Below are positions 28,691-38,340 of a DNA stretch of 64,000 bases, in pieces. The translations under genes were made by a program, and so were the position numbers. The stretch lies in NCBI GenBank assembly GCA_001556025.1, contig LSIB01000136.1, forward strand, positions 124,001 through 188,000, given 5' to 3'. The stretch comes from Rhizobiales bacterium CCH3-A5 (GTDB lineage: Bacteria; Pseudomonadota; Alphaproteobacteria; Rhizobiales; Beijerinckiaceae). Position 1 is the first letter of the stretch. The number at the start of each line of letters is the position of its first letter. The notes below the pieces were generated by a model, which did not search any database, had not been told where the DNA came from, and was given only the letters and a program-made list of their open reading frames with translations.

Positions 28691-29964
28691 TGAGCGTCGA
28701 GCTGGTCAATTTCGGCTGCCGGCTGAACATCGTCGAGGGCGAGACCATCCGGCGACATGCCGAGATTGCGGGTTTGCGCGACGTCGCGATCGTCAACAGT
28801 TGCGCCGTCACGTCGGAAGCCGTGCGGCAGGCGCGGCAGACGGTGCGGCAGCTCGCCCGTGCCGATCCCGGCCGCCCCGTCATCGTCACAGGGTGCGCCG
28901 CGCAGATCGACCCGGCCGCCTTTGCCGCCATGCCGGAGACCTCACGCGTGCTCGGCAACGCCGAGAAGCTGAGGCCCGAAAGCTGGACCGCGCTCGCCCG
29001 CTCCAACAGCCTTCGCATCAGCGGTGGCGCAAGCCCGGACGACAAGATCGCGGTGGGCGACATCATGGCCGAGGCGCAGCTTGCGCCGTCGCTGCAGGTG
29101 CGTGCGCAGAACCGCACGCGCGGCTTCGTGCAGGTCCAGAACGGCTGCGACCATCGCTGCACCTTCTGCGTCATACCGTTCGGCAGGGGCCGTTCGCGCT
29201 CGCTGACGCCAGACGCCGTGCTGCGCCAATGCCGCCAACTCGTCGCGGACGGCGTGCGCGAGATCGTGCTGACCGGCGTCGACCTGACGAGCTATGGCCA
29301 TGACCTGCCCGACCGGCCGATGCTTGGCACGCTGGTGAAGGCGATCCTACGTCACCTTCCGGAGCTGCCACGCCTGCGGCTCTCCTCGATCGACGCCGTC
29401 GAGGTCGACGACGCTCTGCGCGACGCCATCGCGAGCGAAGCCCGCCTGATGCCGCATCTCCATCTCTCGCTGCAGGCCGGCGACGACCTGATCCTCAAGC
29501 GGATGAAGCGCCGCCACGGCCGCGACGATGCGATCCGCTTCTGCGCCGACATGCGCGCAATTCGTCCCGACATCGCCTTCGGCGCTGATCTGATCGCAGG
29601 CTTCCCGACCGAGGACGAGGCAATGTTTGCGCGCTCGCTCGACCTTATCGGCGAATGCGACCTCGCCTATGTCCATGTCTTCCCCTATTCGCCGCGCCCC
29701 GGTACGCCGGCCGCGAGGATGCCGCAGCTTTCGGGCACGCACGTCTCGGAGCGAGCGACGCGCCTTCGCGAGGCGGCGGCCCAGGCGCATCGCCGCCACC
29801 TCGAGGCCCGCATCGGCAGGCCGCTTTCGGTGCTGACCGAGCGCGGGAACACCGGCCGCGCCGAGGATTTCACGCTGGTGCGGTTCGGGCAGGACGTGGC
29901 TGCAGGCGAGATCGTGCCGGTATCGGCACATTCAGCAGATGAGAAGGCGCTGATCGCGGCCTGA
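28690..29964 (+). CDS. mtaB: tRNA (N6-threonylcarbamoyladenosine 37-C2)-methylthiotransferase MtaB
   Basis: A 424-residue radical-SAM enzyme converting t6A37 to ms2t6A37 in tRNAs reading ANN codons. The N-terminal UPF0004 domain has the auxiliary-cluster cysteines C10, C38 and C69 (NFGCRLN, VNSCAVT, TGCAAQ); the radical SAM motif CDHRCTFC gives C153, C157 and C160, followed by PFGRGRSRSL. GADLIAGFPTE and YVHVFPYSPRPGTPAARM are typical. The TRAM domain is short. Coupling to dapF is common in Rhizobiales. Confidence 0.93.
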   Translation: MSVELVNFGCRLNIVEGETIRRHAEIAGLRDVAIVNSCAVTSEAVRQARQTVRQLARADPGRPVIVTGCAAQIDPAAFAAMPETSRVLGNAEKLRPESWTALARSNSLRISGGASPDDKIAVGDIMAEAQLAPSLQVRAQNRTRGFVQVQNGCDHRCTFCVIPFGRGRSRSLTPDAVLRQCRQLVADGVREIVLTGVDLTSYGHDLPDRPMLGTLVKAILRHLPELPRLRLSSIDAVEVDDALRDAIASEARLMPHLHLSLQAGDDLILKRMKRRHGRDDAIRFCADMRAIRPDIAFGADLIAGFPTEDEAMFARSLDLIGECDLAYVHVFPYSPRPGTPAARMPQLSGTHVSERATRLREAAAQAHRRHLEARIGRPLSVLTERGNTGRAEDFTLVRFGQDVAAGEIVPVSAHSADEKALIAA

Positions 29965-30007
29965 CGCGGCGCGCGATAAGGCAGGCCGGCGCGGGCTCAG
30001 CGACCCA

Positions 30008-31720
30008 TCACCCCTTCCCCGCAACCTCCTCGCGCAGCGCCCGGCGCAGCACCTTGCCGACATTCGTCTTGGGCAGGCTTTCGCGGAAGACGATCTGCTT
30101 GGGCACCTTGTAGCCGGTCAGGCCTTCCTTGCAGAAGGCGCGCAGGACATCGGCCGTCAGCGCCTCGTCGCGCTTGACCACGAAGGCTGTCACCGCCTCG
30201 CCCGAATGCTCGTCGGGCAGGCCGATCACGGCCGCCTCCAGCACGCCGGGATGGGAGGCAAGCACGTCCTCGACCTCGTTGGGATAGACGTTGAAACCCG
30301 AGACCAGGACCATGTCCTTCATCCGGTCGACGATCCTGACCTCGCCATTGGGCAGCATCACGCCGACATCGCCGCTGCGGAAGAAGCCGTCTGCGGTCAT
30401 CACCTTGGCGGTCTCGTCGGGACGGTTCCAGTAGCCGACCATCACCTGCGGCCCACGGATGCAGATCTCGCCGGGCTCGCCATAGGGCATGTCGTTGCCT
30501 TCGGCGTCGCGAATGGCGAAATCGGTCGAGGGTAGCGGGAAGCCGATCGTGCCCGTGAATTCGGCCGTATCGGGCCGGTTGATCGAGGCGACGGGCGAGG
30601 TCTCCGACAGGCCATAGCCCTCGACGATCGGCTTGCCCGTGACATCCTTCCAGCGCTTGGCGACGGCCGCTTGCGTCGCCATGCCGCCGGCGACCGCAAA
30701 GCGCATCTCGGAGAAGTCGACGTCCTTGATTTCGGGATGGCTGGCGAGCGCATTGTAAAGCGTGTTGACGCCGGAAAAGAGCGTGATCCGGCTGGCCTTC
30801 AGCGTCTTGACGAAGCCGGCGATATCGCGCGGATTGGCGATCAGCAGGCCCTTGGCGCCGATGCGCAGCATGAACATGCAGCAGCAGGTCAGCGCAAAGA
30901 TGTGGTAGAGCGGCAGCGCCGTCACCATGACATGCTGGTAGTCGCTCTTGCCCAGCGGCGGCTCCAACGCCCAGCCGAGCCAGAGATTGGCCTGCTCGAC
31001 ATTGGAGGCGACGTTGCGGTGGCTCAACGTGGCGCCCTTGGCGACGCCGGTGGTGCCGCCGGTGTATTGCAGGAAGGCGATGTCGTCGGGCGTCACGGTG
31101 ACGGGCGTCATCGCGGCCGGGCCCGCCAGAATCGACTTCAGCGACACCGAGCCCGGCAGGTTGAAGGGCTTGACCACCTTCTTGACCTTGCGCGCGACGA
31201 AATTGACGATCGTGCCCTTGAAGCCCATCAGGTCGCCGGCGGTGGCGACCACGATCGCCTCCAGCTTCATGTTGGGCCGGGCCTCCTCGACGACATGGGC
31301 GAAGTTCTCGATCACCACGAGCGCGCGCGCGCCGGAATCGTTGATCTGGTGGGTCAGTTCGCGCGCCGTATAGAGCGGGTTGACGTTGACGACGGTGAAG
31401 CCGCCGAGCAGCGCGCCGAAGATCGTGGCCGGATAGGCCAGGATGTTGGGCATCATCAGCGCGATGCGGTCGCCCTTCTTGAAGCCCTTAGCCTGCAGCC
31501 ATGTCGCGAAGGCCTGCCCGGCGCGGCCGGTTTCGGCAAAGGAGATCGTCTTGCCGAAGCTCTCGAAGGCGGGCCGGTCGGCATAGGTCGTGCAGGCGGT
31601 GCGGATCAGGTCGGCCAGCGTGCCGACCTTGTCGGCGTCGATCTGTGGCGGAACGGCCTGCGGATAATGCGCCAGCCAGGGCCGCTGCTCGGGTTTCGGC
31701 GCGCCTGTCATCGCGTTCAT
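30008..31720 (-). CDS. fadD: long-chain-fatty-acid--CoA ligase
   Basis: A 570-residue AMP-forming ligase activating long-chain fatty acids to acyl-CoA at the inner membrane face. ATG 31720 is 9 bases after GGAGG. ANL-superfamily motifs: YTGGTTGVAKGATLSHRN (P-loop-like), EGYGLSETSP, and RSGDVGVMLPNGEVRIVDRMKDMVLVSGFNVYPNEVEDVLASHP, ending with the catalytic lysine region PKTNVGKVLRRALR. Length and FadD-like N-terminus (YARELTHQINDSGARALV) support long-chain specificity. Monocistronic. Confidence 0.92.
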   Translation of the reverse strand: MNAMTGAPKPEQRPWLAHYPQAVPPQIDADKVGTLADLIRTACTTYADRPAFESFGKTISFAETGRAGQAFATWLQAKGFKKGDRIALMMPNILAYPATIFGALLGGFTVVNVNPLYTARELTHQINDSGARALVVIENFAHVVEEARPNMKLEAIVVATAGDLMGFKGTIVNFVARKVKKVVKPFNLPGSVSLKSILAGPAAMTPVTVTPDDIAFLQYTGGTTGVAKGATLSHRNVASNVEQANLWLGWALEPPLGKSDYQHVMVTALPLYHIFALTCCCMFMLRIGAKGLLIANPRDIAGFVKTLKASRITLFSGVNTLYNALASHPEIKDVDFSEMRFAVAGGMATQAAVAKRWKDVTGKPIVEGYGLSETSPVASINRPDTAEFTGTIGFPLPSTDFAIRDAEGNDMPYGEPGEICIRGPQVMVGYWNRPDETAKVMTADGFFRSGDVGVMLPNGEVRIVDRMKDMVLVSGFNVYPNEVEDVLASHPGVLEAAVIGLPDEHSGEAVTAFVVKRDEALTADVLRAFCKEGLTGYKVPKQIVFRESLPKTNVGKVLRRALREEVAGKG

Positions 31721-31881
31721 GGTCGATATCCTCCCTTGCCCTCCGCATTCCGGCCGCGATCGCGCCCGTTGCGGACTGTTTTGCTGACCACACACTGCGA
31801 AACCGCGACGGCGGACGCAAGCGCCCGCCATCGCTAAATCGACACAAGGTTTAGATATGAACCTTTTTCGACACAGTCGGC

Positions 31882-33984
31882 TCAGCGCGCATGGGCAAGG
31901 GGATGGGCGCTGGCATGGGCCTGGGCGTGTGCGGAGACGATCGCGTCGGCCGGCTTGCCGGCCAGTTCGGCGAGATGATCGAAGCGCGCCGAGAACGATC
32001 CGACGCCGGCTGTCGCCGAACGGAGCTCGACGATCAGACCCGTCATCTCCGACTCCGGGATCAACGCGTTGATCTGGTCCCAGCCGCGCCAGCCCGGCCG
32101 GGAATCGTAGCCGAGAATCTGTCCGCGCCGGGCCGAGACGATCGCCGAGGCGCGCGACATCGCGTCGGACGGCACCACGACCTCGACCATCAGCACCGGC
32201 TCGAGCAGCACCGGCCGCGCCTGCGGAACGACCTCCTCCATCGCGATCCGCGCCGCCTGCCGGAAGGCCATGTCGGAGGAATCAACGCTGTGATACGAGC
32301 CGTCGGTCAGCGTCACCGCAAGATCGACCAGCGGGAAACCGAGCGGCCCGCATTGGCAGTAATCGCGCATGCCGGCCTCGACCGAGGCGATGTAGTTGCG
32401 CGGCACGGCCCCGCCGACCACGCGGTCGATGAAGCGGATGCCCTCCCCGCGTGGCAGCGCCTCGACCTCCAGCACGACATCGCCATATTGCCCATGCCCG
32501 CCGCTTTGCTTGCGGTGTCGGCCGCGCGCCGAAGCCTTACCCCGGATACTCTCACGATGGCCGATCTGCGGCGGCCCGCTCTCGACACTGACGCCATAGC
32601 GCCCGGCAAGCCGCTCCAGCGTGACGCGCAGATGCATCTCGCCCTGCCCCGACAGTCGCGTCTCGCCGAACTCCGGCAATTGCGTCACGATCAGCGCGGG
32701 ATCTTCCTCGGCGATCCGGGCGAGCGCGGCGGCGAGCCGGACATCGTCCTTGCGGTCCTTCACCGACACGGCCAGCGCATGCACAGGCTCCGGCGGCGCG
32801 ATCGAGACCATCAGCGGCGGCCGGACCTTGCCTGGGGACAGCGCCTCGCCCGTGCCGACGCCCTCCAGCCGCAGCAACCCCGCAACCTCGCCCTCCTCGA
32901 CGGCGGGCCGGCGACTGTGTTCGGAACCCTTGAGATCGACCACGCCGGCGATCCGCGCTTCGGCCCCGCCAGAGGCTGTGACGACGTCGCCTTCCGCCAG
33001 CCGTCCGCGCAGCATCCGCGCCAGCGAAACCTTGCCGCCATGGCTCGAATGCCAGGTCTTGATCACCTGGGCCAGCGGCGCTCCGTCATCCACCACGCCG
33101 ATGCGCCCGCGCGTCGTCGCCAGACCCGGCGCCTCGTGGCGCAGCGCCTTGAGCAGCCGCGTCACGCCATTGCCGCGCTCGGCCGAGCCGATCAGCACCG
33201 GCACGACATGGCCATGCTGCAATTCGCGCGCGAGATCGTCGAAAACGCGGTCGCGCGGCGGCTCCAGATCGCCGAGCAGATCTTCCATGAGCGCATCGTC
33301 ATGGTCGGCGAGCGTCTCCAGCATGGAGAAGCGCGCATCCTTCTCGCGGCCGATCTCGGCCTCGGCCAGCGGCACGATCTCGCTGGGCGCATGCTCGCGA
33401 TAGATGAAGGCCCGCTCCAGCGCGAGGTCGATGAAGCCGACCGCGATACCGTTCTTCCAGATCGGAATCTGGCGCAGCAGCAGCGGCGTGCGCGAGGCGC
33501 GCTGCAGTAGCGGAAGCGTCTCGCGGACGCGGCGCGCGGCGGTATCGATCTTGTTGAGGAACAGGAAGCGTGGGATGTCGGCTTCCTCCAACTCGCGCAG
33601 CACCAGTTCCAGCGCCGGTATCTTGCGGTCATCGGCCTCGCAGACCACGACGGCTGCGTCGATTGCCGGGAGGACATGGCGCATCTCGTGCAGGAACTCG
33701 ACCGAGCCCGGACAGTCGATGAAGCTGAAGCGCTCGCCGAGAAACTCGACGGCCGCGACATTCGGCTCCGTGCTCATCTGGTGGGCGCGCGCCTCCGGCG
33801 CGGCGTCGCCGAGGCTGTTGCCGGCCTTCACCGAGCCTGCTCGGGACAACCCGCCGCAGCGTTCGATGATGCTTTCGAGCAATGTCGTCTTGCCGCTCTG
33901 GAAGGGACCGACGAGCGCAATGCATCGCGGCCCCGTCTCTCTGACGCCGTTGCCGTCTCCTGCACTCCGGGTGGTTTGACTCAT
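31882..33984 (-). CDS. elongation factor G-like GTPase (second EF-G type)
   Basis: A 700-residue translational GTPase paralogue from ATG 33984, after GGAGG. G1 is GPFQSGKTTLLE (about 26-37), G3 is DCPGSVEF (90-97) and G4 NKID (144-147). In translating EF-G the G3 motif is DxPGHVDF, whose histidine activates GTP hydrolysis; here it is serine (S94). Domains II to V follow (GEGEMHLRV.LERL.GRYGV, then YGDVVLEVEALPRG, and the C-terminal PVLMVEVVVPSDAMSRASAIVSARRGQILG). The protein ends in an alanine/histidine-rich tail. Role unknown; not the housekeeping fusA. Confidence 0.88.
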   Translation of the reverse strand: MSQTTRSAGDGNGVRETGPRCIALVGPFQSGKTTLLESIIERCGGLSRAGSVKAGNSLGDAAPEARAHQMSTEPNVAAVEFLGERFSFIDCPGSVEFLHEMRHVLPAIDAAVVVCEADDRKIPALELVLRELEEADIPRFLFLNKIDTAARRVRETLPLLQRASRTPLLLRQIPIWKNGIAVGFIDLALERAFIYREHAPSEIVPLAEAEIGREKDARFSMLETLADHDDALMEDLLGDLEPPRDRVFDDLARELQHGHVVPVLIGSAERGNGVTRLLKALRHEAPGLATTRGRIGVVDDGAPLAQVIKTWHSSHGGKVSLARMLRGRLAEGDVVTASGGAEARIAGVVDLKGSEHSRRPAVEEGEVAGLLRLEGVGTGEALSPGKVRPPLMVSIAPPEPVHALAVSVKDRKDDVRLAAALARIAEEDPALIVTQLPEFGETRLSGQGEMHLRVTLERLAGRYGVSVESGPPQIGHRESIRGKASARGRHRKQSGGHGQYGDVVLEVEALPRGEGIRFIDRVVGGAVPRNYIASVEAGMRDYCQCGPLGFPLVDLAVTLTDGSYHSVDSSDMAFRQAARIAMEEVVPQARPVLLEPVLMVEVVVPSDAMSRASAIVSARRGQILGYDSRPGWRGWDQINALIPESEMTGLIVELRSATAGVGSFSARFDHLAELAGKPADAIVSAHAQAHASAHPLAHAR

Positions 33985-34311
33985 GGTCGTCCTCCTTCGG
34001 GTGTGAGCCGCTGGATCGGAGGCGAAATCCGGTCTCGCGCGGCGGGAGGCCGGCGGAGCGCGACATAACACAAGCGCCCACGCCGGTCGGGCGGCGGTCG
34101 CTCCGGCCCGACGGAGTCGGGCGGCCGTCGAAGAGGGATGTCGAGAAAGAGGTTCGCGCCGTTGGAGGCGCTGCGCAAGGGGGAATATCTGTTGCGCTGC
34201 GGCGAATGGGCGACGAAACAGTAACGCGCCCCGACCGGCCGACTCCGTTGCCGCCGATGACGCTCATCGCCCCTGTCCGGCCGTCCAGCGCGCAGACCCT
34301 CGAACGGGCCG

Positions 34312-34337
34312 GCCCGGTCCGCGCGCGCGAACCGGGC
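34312..34337 (-). terminator. hairpin downstream of the YkuD-fold gene
   Basis: GCCCGGT (34312-34318) and ACCGGGC (34331-34337) are perfect 7-bp arms just after the stop of the minus-strand YkuD-fold gene; no T-run. Elsewhere in the 33985-34355 gap I see only the ribosome site of the EF-G-like gene and no other feature. Confidence 0.35.
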
Positions 34338-34355
34338 AGAACTCCGACGTCTCCG

Positions 34356-35066
34356 TTACGCCGGCAGCACGATCACCTTCGTCTTCACCGGCGTGCGATC
34401 GTACAAATGCATCATGTCCTGGCTCAGCAGGCCGACGCAGCCGCTGGTGACGCCGTCACCGATCGTATCCGGATCGCTCGATGCGTAGATCGTGTAGAGC
34501 GTGTAGCGGCCGTTCTGGTACATGTAAAGCGTACGCGCGCCGAGCGGGTTTTCGAGGCCGCCAGGCATGCCCTTGGCCCACACCGCAACCTCCGGCTGGC
34601 GCTTGATCATTTCGCGGGGCGGCGTCCACGTCGCCCATTCGGCCTTGCGCCCGACATAGGCGTCGCCGCTCCAGCGGAAGCCGTCGCGGCCGACATTGGC
34701 CCCGTAGCGGGTGGCGGAGCCGTCGCCCTCGAGACGATAGACGTAATAATTGCCCGGATCGACGATGATCGTGCCCGCCGGCTCCTTGCTGTCATAGGCG
34801 ACCGTGCGGCGGTAGTATTTCGGATCGAGCCTGCTGATGTCTGTGGCCGGGATCGGGAATTTCTCGTTGGGCGCCGGCCCGTAGAGCTTCTGCGCCTCGG
34901 CGAGGCTCATGCCGTCCTGCGTCATGCAGCCGCCCAGGCCCAGCGCGCCGAGGCTGGCGGCGGCGCCGGCCAGGAACGAGCGCCGGCCGAGAAGCCTCGC
35001 GCCAGACCCCGACAGGCCGGCCTCGTCCATCGTGCCGGCATCGGCTTTGCAACCGTCGATCATCAT
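34356..35066 (-). CDS. L,D-transpeptidase (YkuD-fold) family protein with altered motif
   Basis: A 236-residue exported protein. A twin-arginine-like RRSFLAGAAASLGALGLGGC (28-47) ends in a lipobox, so C47 is probably lipidated. The YkuD domain covers about 95-236: EPAGTIIVDPGNYYVYRLEGDG..TRYGANVGRDGF, then the active-site block ending DGVTSGCVGLLSQDMMHLYDR. C210 is the nucleophile position. The canonical histidine in the YRIHG strand is tyrosine here (Y194) and the usual arginine after SGCI/V is glycine (G212). Cross-linking or lipoprotein-attachment activity is thus uncertain. Start could also be ATG 35030. Confidence 0.8.
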   Translation of the reverse strand: MMIDGCKADAGTMDEAGLSGSGARLLGRRSFLAGAAASLGALGLGGCMTQDGMSLAEAQKLYGPAPNEKFPIPATDISRLDPKYYRRTVAYDSKEPAGTIIVDPGNYYVYRLEGDGSATRYGANVGRDGFRWSGDAYVGRKAEWATWTPPREMIKRQPEVAVWAKGMPGGLENPLGARTLYMYQNGRYTLYTIYASSDPDTIGDGVTSGCVGLLSQDMMHLYDRTPVKTKVIVLPA

Positions 35067-35254
35067 GATGTTGGACTTTCCATGTCTCTCTGACCGGCGA
35101 AAAACGCTCGCCGGGCCCTCGCCGACCCGAGATTGCCGTCACTCGCCCCGGCTGGCAAGCGCGGGCCTTGCACAGGGCTAGCGATCCGTGACCGGCGGCG
35201 AAGCCCGCCCGGTCTCCCCGCCTCACCGTGCCGGATGGATCAAGGGCCCAACCC

Positions 35255-36043
35255 TCACCTGTTGCGCCGCTCGCCCCGCAGCGTCGCGAGCCCGATGCCG
35301 GCCGCGTCGAACCCGCCATCGACCGCGAGAACCTGCCCGGTGATGTAGCTCGCCTTGTCGGAACACAGGAACACGATCGCCTGCGCCAGTTCCTCCTCCA
35401 GCCCGTAGCGCGCGAGCGGGATGGCGTCGCGGTAATCGGCCCTGATCTCAGGCGAATGCACCGCCTTGGCCATGGCGGTGTCGACCGGGCCGGGCGCGAC
35501 TGCGTTGACGCGGATGCCGAGCGAGGCCAGTTCCGCCGCCTGCTGCTTGGTGAGATGGGCGAGCCCGGCCTTCGAGGTGCCGTAGGCGACGCGCAGGGTC
35601 GAGGCGCGCAAGCCGGAGATCGAGGTGATGTTGACGATCGCGCCGCCGCCGCCATCCGCCATCAGCGCAGCCGCCGCCTGGCTGGTCAGGAACGGGCCGG
35701 TGAGATTGACCGCCATGACGCGGTTCCACTCCTCCAGCGTCGTCTCCAGCAGCGGCTTGAACACCGCAGTCCCGGCATTGTTGACCAGCGCGTCGAGCCG
35801 GACGAAGCGCGCTGCGAGCGCGGTGAAAGCGGCCGTGATCTGGGCGGGATCGCCGAGATCGCAGCTCAGCGCAAGCGTGGCGTCGGGCCGCCCGATCTCG
35901 GCCACTGCCTGCGCCAGCAGCTCGCTCTCGATGTCGAGCAGCGCGACGCGCCAGCCCTCGGCGAGAAAGAGCTTCGCCGTCGCGAGCCCGATCCCGCGCG
36001 CCGCGCCGGTGACGAGGGCGACGCGTTGAATGCTGTCAGGCAT
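35255..36043 (-). CDS. SDR family NAD(P)-dependent oxidoreductase
   Basis: A 262-residue classical short-chain dehydrogenase. Cofactor motif TGAARGIGLA at the N-terminus, DIES acidic residue after strand 2 (favouring NAD), NNAG, the catalytic serine in SISGL, YGTSKAG with the catalytic tyrosine and lysine, and APGPVDT. The substrate cannot be predicted. It is transcribed away from rplS, in a separate unit. Confidence 0.9.
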   Translation of the reverse strand: MPDSIQRVALVTGAARGIGLATAKLFLAEGWRVALLDIESELLAQAVAEIGRPDATLALSCDLGDPAQITAAFTALAARFVRLDALVNNAGTAVFKPLLETTLEEWNRVMAVNLTGPFLTSQAAAALMADGGGGAIVNITSISGLRASTLRVAYGTSKAGLAHLTKQQAAELASLGIRVNAVAPGPVDTAMAKAVHSPEIRADYRDAIPLARYGLEEELAQAIVFLCSDKASYITGQVLAVDGGFDAAGIGLATLRGERRNR

Positions 36044-36259
36044 GGTGCTTCGATCCTAGACGCTTCGTTCTGATTGGGCGAAGCCTATGCACAGCCTCGC
36101 GCGTCAGGCCAAGCGCCGTATTGCCGACCGAGCCCCTTTTCCGGACGACCCGCGCTCGACAAACGCCCGCGCCTCCTGTATGGCCCGCGCACTCAACTGA
36201 AAACAGCGCGCCGTAACGCCCGCGTGAACACACGCGACAACGGCATATGGAGACGACAC

Positions 36260-36658
36260 GTGAACATCATCGAGCAGCTCGACGCCGAGCAGGTCGCCCG
36301 CCTCAGCGAGGGCAAGGACATCCCGCATTTCCAGCCCGGCGACACCGTGCAGGTCAACGTTAAGGTCAAGGAAGGCGAGCGCAGCCGCGTCCAGGCCTAT
36401 GAGGGCGTCTGCATCGCCCGCAATGGCGGCGGCCTGAACCAGAGCTTCACCGTCCGCAAGATCAGCTATGGCGAGGGCGTCGAGCGCGTCTTCCCGCTGT
36501 TCTCGCCGAACCTCGATTCGATCAAGGTCATCCGCAAGGGCAAGGTGCGCCGCGCCAAGCTCTATTATCTGCGCGACCGCCGCGGCAAGTCGGCCCGCAT
36601 CGCCGAGCGCGTCGAGGCCCGCCCCGCCAAGGGCGCCAAGGCCGAATCCAAGAAGTAA
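36260..36658 (+). CDS. rplS: 50S ribosomal protein L19
   Basis: A 132-residue protein of the large subunit at the 30S-50S interface. Start is GTG 36260 (then [10 protein letters not shown]), 8 bases after GGAG. Recognised by [59 protein letters not shown] and [20 protein letters not shown], with the basic extension KAESKK at the end. rpsP, rimM and trmD are not beside it. A good terminator follows. Confidence 0.98.
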   Translation: MNIIEQLDAEQVARLSEGKDIPHFQPGDTVQVNVKVKEGERSRVQAYEGVCIARNGGGLNQSFTVRKISYGEGVERVFPLFSPNLDSIKVIRKGKVRRAKLYYLRDRRGKSARIAERVEARPAKGAKAESKK

Positions 36659-36686
36659 GCTTCCGGGCTCTGGCAGAAAGTTTCAA

Positions 36687-36713
36687 ACGCGGTCCTTCGG
36701 GGCCGCGTTTTTT
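36687..36713 (+). terminator. rho-independent terminator after rplS
   Basis: ACGCGGTCC (36687-36695), loop TTCG, GGGCCGCGT (36700-36708) with one wobble pair, then TTTTTT through 36713. Confidence 0.93.
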
Positions 36714-36836
36714 GCTGGCGTATCCACCGGCACGGTCGGTCCACGAAACGCGTGCAGCCTTTTGGCCGGCGGCCCGCAGAGACCCAGCCTCACCGGCTCG
36801 GCTAGATCAGCAGCACGACGGAACGGCCCGCCGGCC

Positions 36837-37583
36837 TTACAAAGCCTGCGACGTCGTCCCCTTCGCCACGATCGGGCCTGTCGGGCGGCCCGTCGGCGAG
36901 CCGGTGGCGGGTTCGATGGTGATTTCGAAGAGCTGGTCGCGGCCGAGCGGGAGCTGGTCTAGCCGCAGGCTCGTCGAGCGGGCGCGGTCGATCAGGCCGA
37001 CCGAGCGCGGGCCGACCGAGCGGTCCCACAGCGTCCAGATTTCCAGCGCCATGCCCGGCGGAACCGCAATGTTCTGAAGCGGCACCATCTCGACGCGGCG
37101 GTCGGAATACGTGTTGACGACGGCGGTCGCGATGCCGGCTTCGGTCAGCAGGACCGCGACATAGACCGGCTGGCGCTGCGCGCGGTCGAGCGCCGCGAAC
37201 AGACCGACCGCCAGCAGCAGGCTCGCAAGCGCGCCGGCGAGCGCCGCGCCGCGCCAGACGAACAGGCTGTTCCACCAGTCGGCGAGCCGGCTGCGGGCCG
37301 AAGGCGGGGCGAGTGCCGGACGCGCCGCCGTCTGCGCCGTCATTCCAAGATCGGCCTCGATACGCGGCCACAGGCCCGGCGGCGGCGCTATCGGCCTTAC
37401 CACGGCGTCGATCGGATGAAGATGAGCGCGCCAGCGCTCGACCGAATCGGCCAGAGCCCGGTCGCTGTCGAGCCGGCGTGCGAAGGCAACGAGGTCGGCG
37501 CCCTCCAGCAGCCCCAGCACATATTCGCCGGCCAGCGCATCGCGCTCGGGCGGGGTCAGGATCATGTCTGCCGAGGCGCTCAT
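36837..37583 (-). CDS. anti-sigma factor (RskA type)
   Basis: A 248-residue membrane protein from ATG 37583, which overlaps the sigma-factor stop as ATGA; three more codons are open upstream. The cytosolic N-terminal part (ERDALAGEYVLGLLEGADLVAFARRL...WRAHLHPI) binds sigma, one membrane helix lies near ALAGALASLLLAVGLFAAL, and the periplasmic RskA domain follows (YVAVLLTEAGIATAVV, PPGMALEIWTLWD). It should hold the co-transcribed ECF sigma factor inactive until a periplasmic, probably redox or envelope, signal. Confidence 0.88.
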   Translation of the reverse strand: MSASADMILTPPERDALAGEYVLGLLEGADLVAFARRLDSDRALADSVERWRAHLHPIDAVVRPIAPPPGLWPRIEADLGMTAQTAARPALAPPSARSRLADWWNSLFVWRGAALAGALASLLLAVGLFAALDRAQRQPVYVAVLLTEAGIATAVVNTYSDRRVEMVPLQNIAVPPGMALEIWTLWDRSVGPRSVGLIDRARSTSLRLDQLPLGRDQLFEITIEPATGSPTGRPTGPIVAKGTTSQAL

Positions 37584-38143
37584 CCGAGGCATTCCTTCAG
37601 CGACATCAGCGAGCGCCTGATCCAGGACTTCACGGTGCCGATCGGCATGCTCAGTTTGCCGGCGATCTCGCCATGGGTCAGCCCCTGCACGAAGGCGAGC
37701 AGCACGATGCCGCGCCGCTGCGGGGGCAACGTCTCGAGGCAGGCGCGCAGGGCCTTGGCGTCCGACAGCTTCGACATCACCGTCTCTGGATCGTCCTCTT
37801 CGCTCGCCAGATCCTCGGCGACAGGGTCTTCGCTCGTCTCGGTCCGCTTCTCGTCCCGCAGGATCGACAGCGACCGGTTGCGCAGGATGGCGTAAATCCA
37901 GGTCAGGCCGCTTCCGCGCTCGGGGTCGAAACGCGCGGCATGCCGCCAGATCAGCACGAACGCGTCCTGCACCGCCTCCTCGGCAAGCGCCCGACGCTTC
38001 AGCAAACGCTGCGCCACTCCAAGCATACGCGCCGACTCGACGTCATAGATGCGCTTGAGCGCCAATTTATCTCCGGAGGCGCAGGCCTTGAGCGCGGATT
38101 CGATATCTTTGGCTTTGCCCGACGACGTGGCGTCGCTCGCCAT
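37580..38143 (-). CDS. ECF-family RNA polymerase sigma factor
   Basis: A 187-residue sigma-70-type factor with region 2 (LALKRIYDVESARMLGVAQRLLKRRALAEEAVQDAFVLIWRHAARFD) and region 4 (LETLPPQRRGIVLLAFVQGLTHGEIAGKLSMPIGTVKSWIRRSLMSLKECL). Co-transcription with an RskA-like anti-sigma places it in the SigK/RpoE-like group. The divergent DUF4394 gene 197 bases away is a candidate target. I could not identify a convincing -35/-10 pair for it by eye. Confidence 0.92.
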   Translation of the reverse strand: MASDATSSGKAKDIESALKACASGDKLALKRIYDVESARMLGVAQRLLKRRALAEEAVQDAFVLIWRHAARFDPERGSGLTWIYAILRNRSLSILRDEKRTETSEDPVAEDLASEEDDPETVMSKLSDAKALRACLETLPPQRRGIVLLAFVQGLTHGEIAGKLSMPIGTVKSWIRRSLMSLKECLG

Positions 38144-38340
38144 CCCTGTCTCCCTCGCTGGCCAAATCCGCTCGCAGGCGTCGCCCGCAGGATTTTTGCC
38201 AGCATGTTGTTACACGCCCGCACCGCATTCGGATGCCCTGGGATTTTTTATTTTTTCGGACGCATCCGCAACCGTCGGTCGGCGTTATCCCTCACATCGC
38301 TGCAGCGGATACCCGTCACTGACCCTGAGGATTATCAGTC

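Noticed and set aside
38144..38340. Possible ECF promoter before the DUF4394 gene (GCAACC and CGTT-like boxes)
   Set aside because: The spacing between AAC and CGTT is about 10 bases, too short for the usual ECF promoter spacing; not reported as a promoter.
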